Source: Candidatus Magasanikbacteria bacterium RIFCSPHIGHO2_02_FULL_50_9b (GTDB lineage: Bacteria; Patescibacteriota; Patescibacteriia; Magasanikbacterales; 2-02-FULL-50-9b). From it: a DNA stretch of 14,045 nucleotides. Positions within the stretch are counted from its first letter, which is position 1. Every line of letters begins with the position of its first letter. Positions 13,175 through 14,045 of the stretch are shown here, piece by piece. The notes under the pieces were generated by a model. It had not been told where the DNA came from, searched no databases, and saw only the letters and a program-made list of their open reading frames with translations. The position numbers and the translations under genes were made by a program. Where the stretch lies: positions 1 through 14,045 of the forward strand of contig MFQD01000041.1 of the NCBI GenBank assembly GCA_001782975.1, in the 5' to 3' direction.

Positions 13175-13696
13175 CTAGAATGGCTGCGGCGGGTACGGAC
13201 CGCATTGGCCGGTCCAGAACTGCTGGTTGATCGCCGGCGAGTAGTCCCAGCAAAGGGGCCGGGGCGGCGCGACCACCTGATTGCCGAACGGCGTCCGGAT
13301 GACGCGCGTGTTCATCGAGTATTCGGGTTGCCCGCGCTCGTTGAACATCCAGCCCGCGAACGTGTACCATCCCGGCTTCACGGCCGCCTGCTTGGCCGCG
13401 AGCCCGGGCGCGATCAGTGCCACGTGCGGGGAGAGCGTCGTCGCTTGGACGTACGCCTGACCGCTGCCGTTGGCCGGCGGCGCCGCGGTCGCGGCCTTGC
13501 ACGCCTCGCCCTTGCAACCGATCACGACTTCGTGGTCGGTCAGCGTCGTGCGCTCGTAGCGGGAGGCCAGCATGCCGGCGGTTTCGATGTCGCGGACTTG
13601 GTAATGGCTCGTGCACCCTTCGCTCGTCGCGAGCGTATAGACGGCGAGAAGCCAGACGATGAACACGAACGCGACACGCACTGCAAACTTCCACAT
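13175..13696 (-). CDS. hypothetical exported or membrane-anchored protein inside the atp operon
   Basis: A 173-residue protein of unknown family. Residues 1-24 (WKFAVRVAFVFIVWLLAVYTLA) are a signal peptide or membrane anchor with a basic start. The remainder is extracytoplasmic, with five cysteines (C28, C61, C66, C149, C165), an Ala/Pro/Gly-rich stretch (67-82) and a Pro/aromatic tail (PRPLCWDYSP...WTGQCGPYPPQPF). S-E-G-C around C28 is a poor lipobox, so disulfides are more likely than lipidation. The start is well supported by AGGAG (13707-13703) six bases before ATG and a strong promoter. The gene is clearly more GC-rich than the flanking atp genes. It separates atpG from atpD, which normally adjoin, and is transcribed against them. 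Overlapping long frames on both strands here are Arg-rich shadows. Confidence 0.75.
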   Translation of the reverse strand: MWKFAVRVAFVFIVWLLAVYTLATSEGCTSHYQVRDIETAGMLASRYERTTLTDHEVVIGCKGEACKAATAAPPANGSGQAYVQATTLSPHVALIAPGLAAKQAAVKPGWYTFAGWMFNERGQPEYSMNTRVIRTPFGNQVVAPPRPLCWDYSPAINQQFWTGQCGPYPPQPF

Positions 13697-13735
13697 GGCG
13701 AACTCCTACTTGGGAAAGAAGGACGACCGATGTCT

Positions 13736-13753
13736 GACCCGAACAAACGGGCC
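13736..13753 (-). promoter_or_regulatory. small leader hairpin of the minus-strand gene
   Basis: Within the roughly 75-base leader, GGCCCG (13753-13748) pairs with CGGGTC (13741-13736), one wobble, around a TTTGTT loop. It lies about 30 bases before the Shine-Dalgarno and does not occlude it. Its role is unknown. Confidence 0.3.
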
Positions 13754-13778
13754 AAAACTACCATCAATCGAACAAACA

Positions 13779-13807
13779 AATATAGCATAATCAGCAGAAA
13801 TTGTCAA
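13779..13807 (-). promoter_or_regulatory. near-consensus promoter of the minus-strand gene
   Basis: On the minus strand: perfect TTGACA (13807-13802), 17-base spacer, TATATT (13784-13779, 5 of 6) preceded by an extended TGC. This is one of the strongest promoter matches in the window. Transcription near 13772 gives a leader of about 75 bases. Its -35 is only about 23 bases from the atpD start. Confidence 0.75.
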
Positions 13808-13819
13808 GCCCCTCGGGGC
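13808..13819. repeat. short GC palindrome just upstream of atpD
   Basis: GCCCCTCGGGGC reads as GCCC-CTCG-GGGC. It lies 10 bases before the atpD ATG and directly behind the -35 of the minus-strand promoter. It could be an operator or a hairpin in an atpD leader. No good plus-strand promoter was found nearby; the best -10 is CATAAT at 13786-13791, without a matching -35. Confidence 0.35.
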
Positions 13820-13829
13820 ATAAAACCGT

Positions 13830-14045
13830 ATGAATAAGGGAAAAATCACACAAATTATCGGTCCAGTCGTTGACTGCCACTTTGAAAAAGAGTTGCCAGC
13901 CATTTTTAATGCGCTCCATGTTAAACGCGCGGACGAATCAACGCTGGTGCTCGAAGTACAGCAGCATTTAGGCAATAACAACGTGCGCGCGGTCGCGATG
14001 TCGTCGACTGACGGCTTGGTGCGCGGCGCCGATGCGCTTGATCAG
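13830..14045 (+). CDS. atpD: F1Fo ATP synthase subunit beta (3' partial)
   Basis: The first 72 codons of the catalytic subunit, cut by the window end. GKITQIIGPVVDCHFEKELPAIFNAL and the following TLVLEVQQHLGNNNVRAVAM and STDGLVRGADAL form the N-terminal beta-barrel of the family. Catalytic motifs lie beyond the window. The start at 13830 matches the family N-terminus; there is no Shine-Dalgarno. In a typical operon it would directly follow atpG. Here 760 bases and an antisense gene intervene, so its expression depends either on read-through or on a promoter I could not identify with confidence. Confidence 0.96.
   Translation, partial: MNKGKITQIIGPVVDCHFEKELPAIFNALHVKRADESTLVLEVQQHLGNNNVRAVAMSSTDGLVRGADALDQ

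Noticed and set aside
13158..13694. Second minus-strand frame (178 codons) overlapping the antisense gene
   Set aside because: It is dominated by Arg, His and Pro, typical of an out-of-frame GC-rich shadow, and has no signal peptide. The Shine-Dalgarno fits the frame starting at 13696 better.
13136..13837. 233-codon plus-strand frame between atpG and atpD
   Set aside because: It is Arg-rich, begins within the minus-strand terminator region, runs through that gene's promoter and overlaps the atpD start. The minus-strand frame has a Shine-Dalgarno, promoter, signal peptide and terminator.
1..14045. CRISPR array, insertion sequence, tRNA or rRNA genes
   Set aside because: No regularly spaced repeats, transposase motifs, terminal inverted repeats or tRNA/rRNA signatures were found on reading both strands.

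Overview
The window looks like a piece of a Candidate Phyla Radiation (Patescibacteria, Parcubacteria-like) chromosome. This is inferred from the reduced forms of several proteins: RsmI without a C-terminal domain, a 125-residue ATP synthase delta subunit, and a three-cysteine mini-ferredoxin. Housekeeping start codons have almost no Shine-Dalgarno sequences, genes are packed tightly with ATGA overlaps, and two small proteins resemble families I remember from such genomes. TAA, TAG and TGA all end genes here, so the standard stop code applies.

Layout. Positions 1-83 hold the tail of an upstream gene. Positions 120-943 hold an accessory gene of unknown function with its own sigma70-type promoter, a long leader and a clear Shine-Dalgarno, closed by a GAAA-loop terminator. 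Positions 1008-1562 hold a small protein resembling BECR-fold nucleases, with its own promoter and terminator. On the opposite strand, 1652-1531 reads as a complete small-RNA gene: consensus promoter, a three-way-junction fold starting at the predicted first base, and the shared terminator. Its promoter lies back to back with that of an IscU/NifU-like Fe-S scaffold gene (1709-2413), which is followed by a ferredoxin (2475-2714).

Positions 2728-8197 hold a compact plus-strand run: a DUF5684-like membrane protein, rsmI, a His/Gly-rich mini membrane protein, metG, cvpA-like, tatD and a cyanophycin-synthetase-like ATP-grasp ligase. Gaps are 2-15 bases or small overlaps.

Positions 8151-14045 hold the F1Fo ATP synthase operon in the usual order (atpZ, B, E, F, H, A, G, then D running off the end). 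A promoter candidate sits inside the end of the ATP-grasp gene. Two RNA hairpins flank atpE, the subunit needed in most copies. A GC-rich gene on the minus strand (13696-13175), with its own strong promoter, Shine-Dalgarno and terminator, is wedged between atpG and atpD and interrupts the operon.

How it fits together: Fe-S assembly, rRNA methylation, Met-tRNA charging and ATP synthesis make a housekeeping backbone. Three accessory units (120-943, 1008-1652 and 13070-13807) are each self-contained with their own promoter and terminator. The most unusual items are the candidate small RNA at 1531-1617 and the antisense gene inside the ATP synthase operon.
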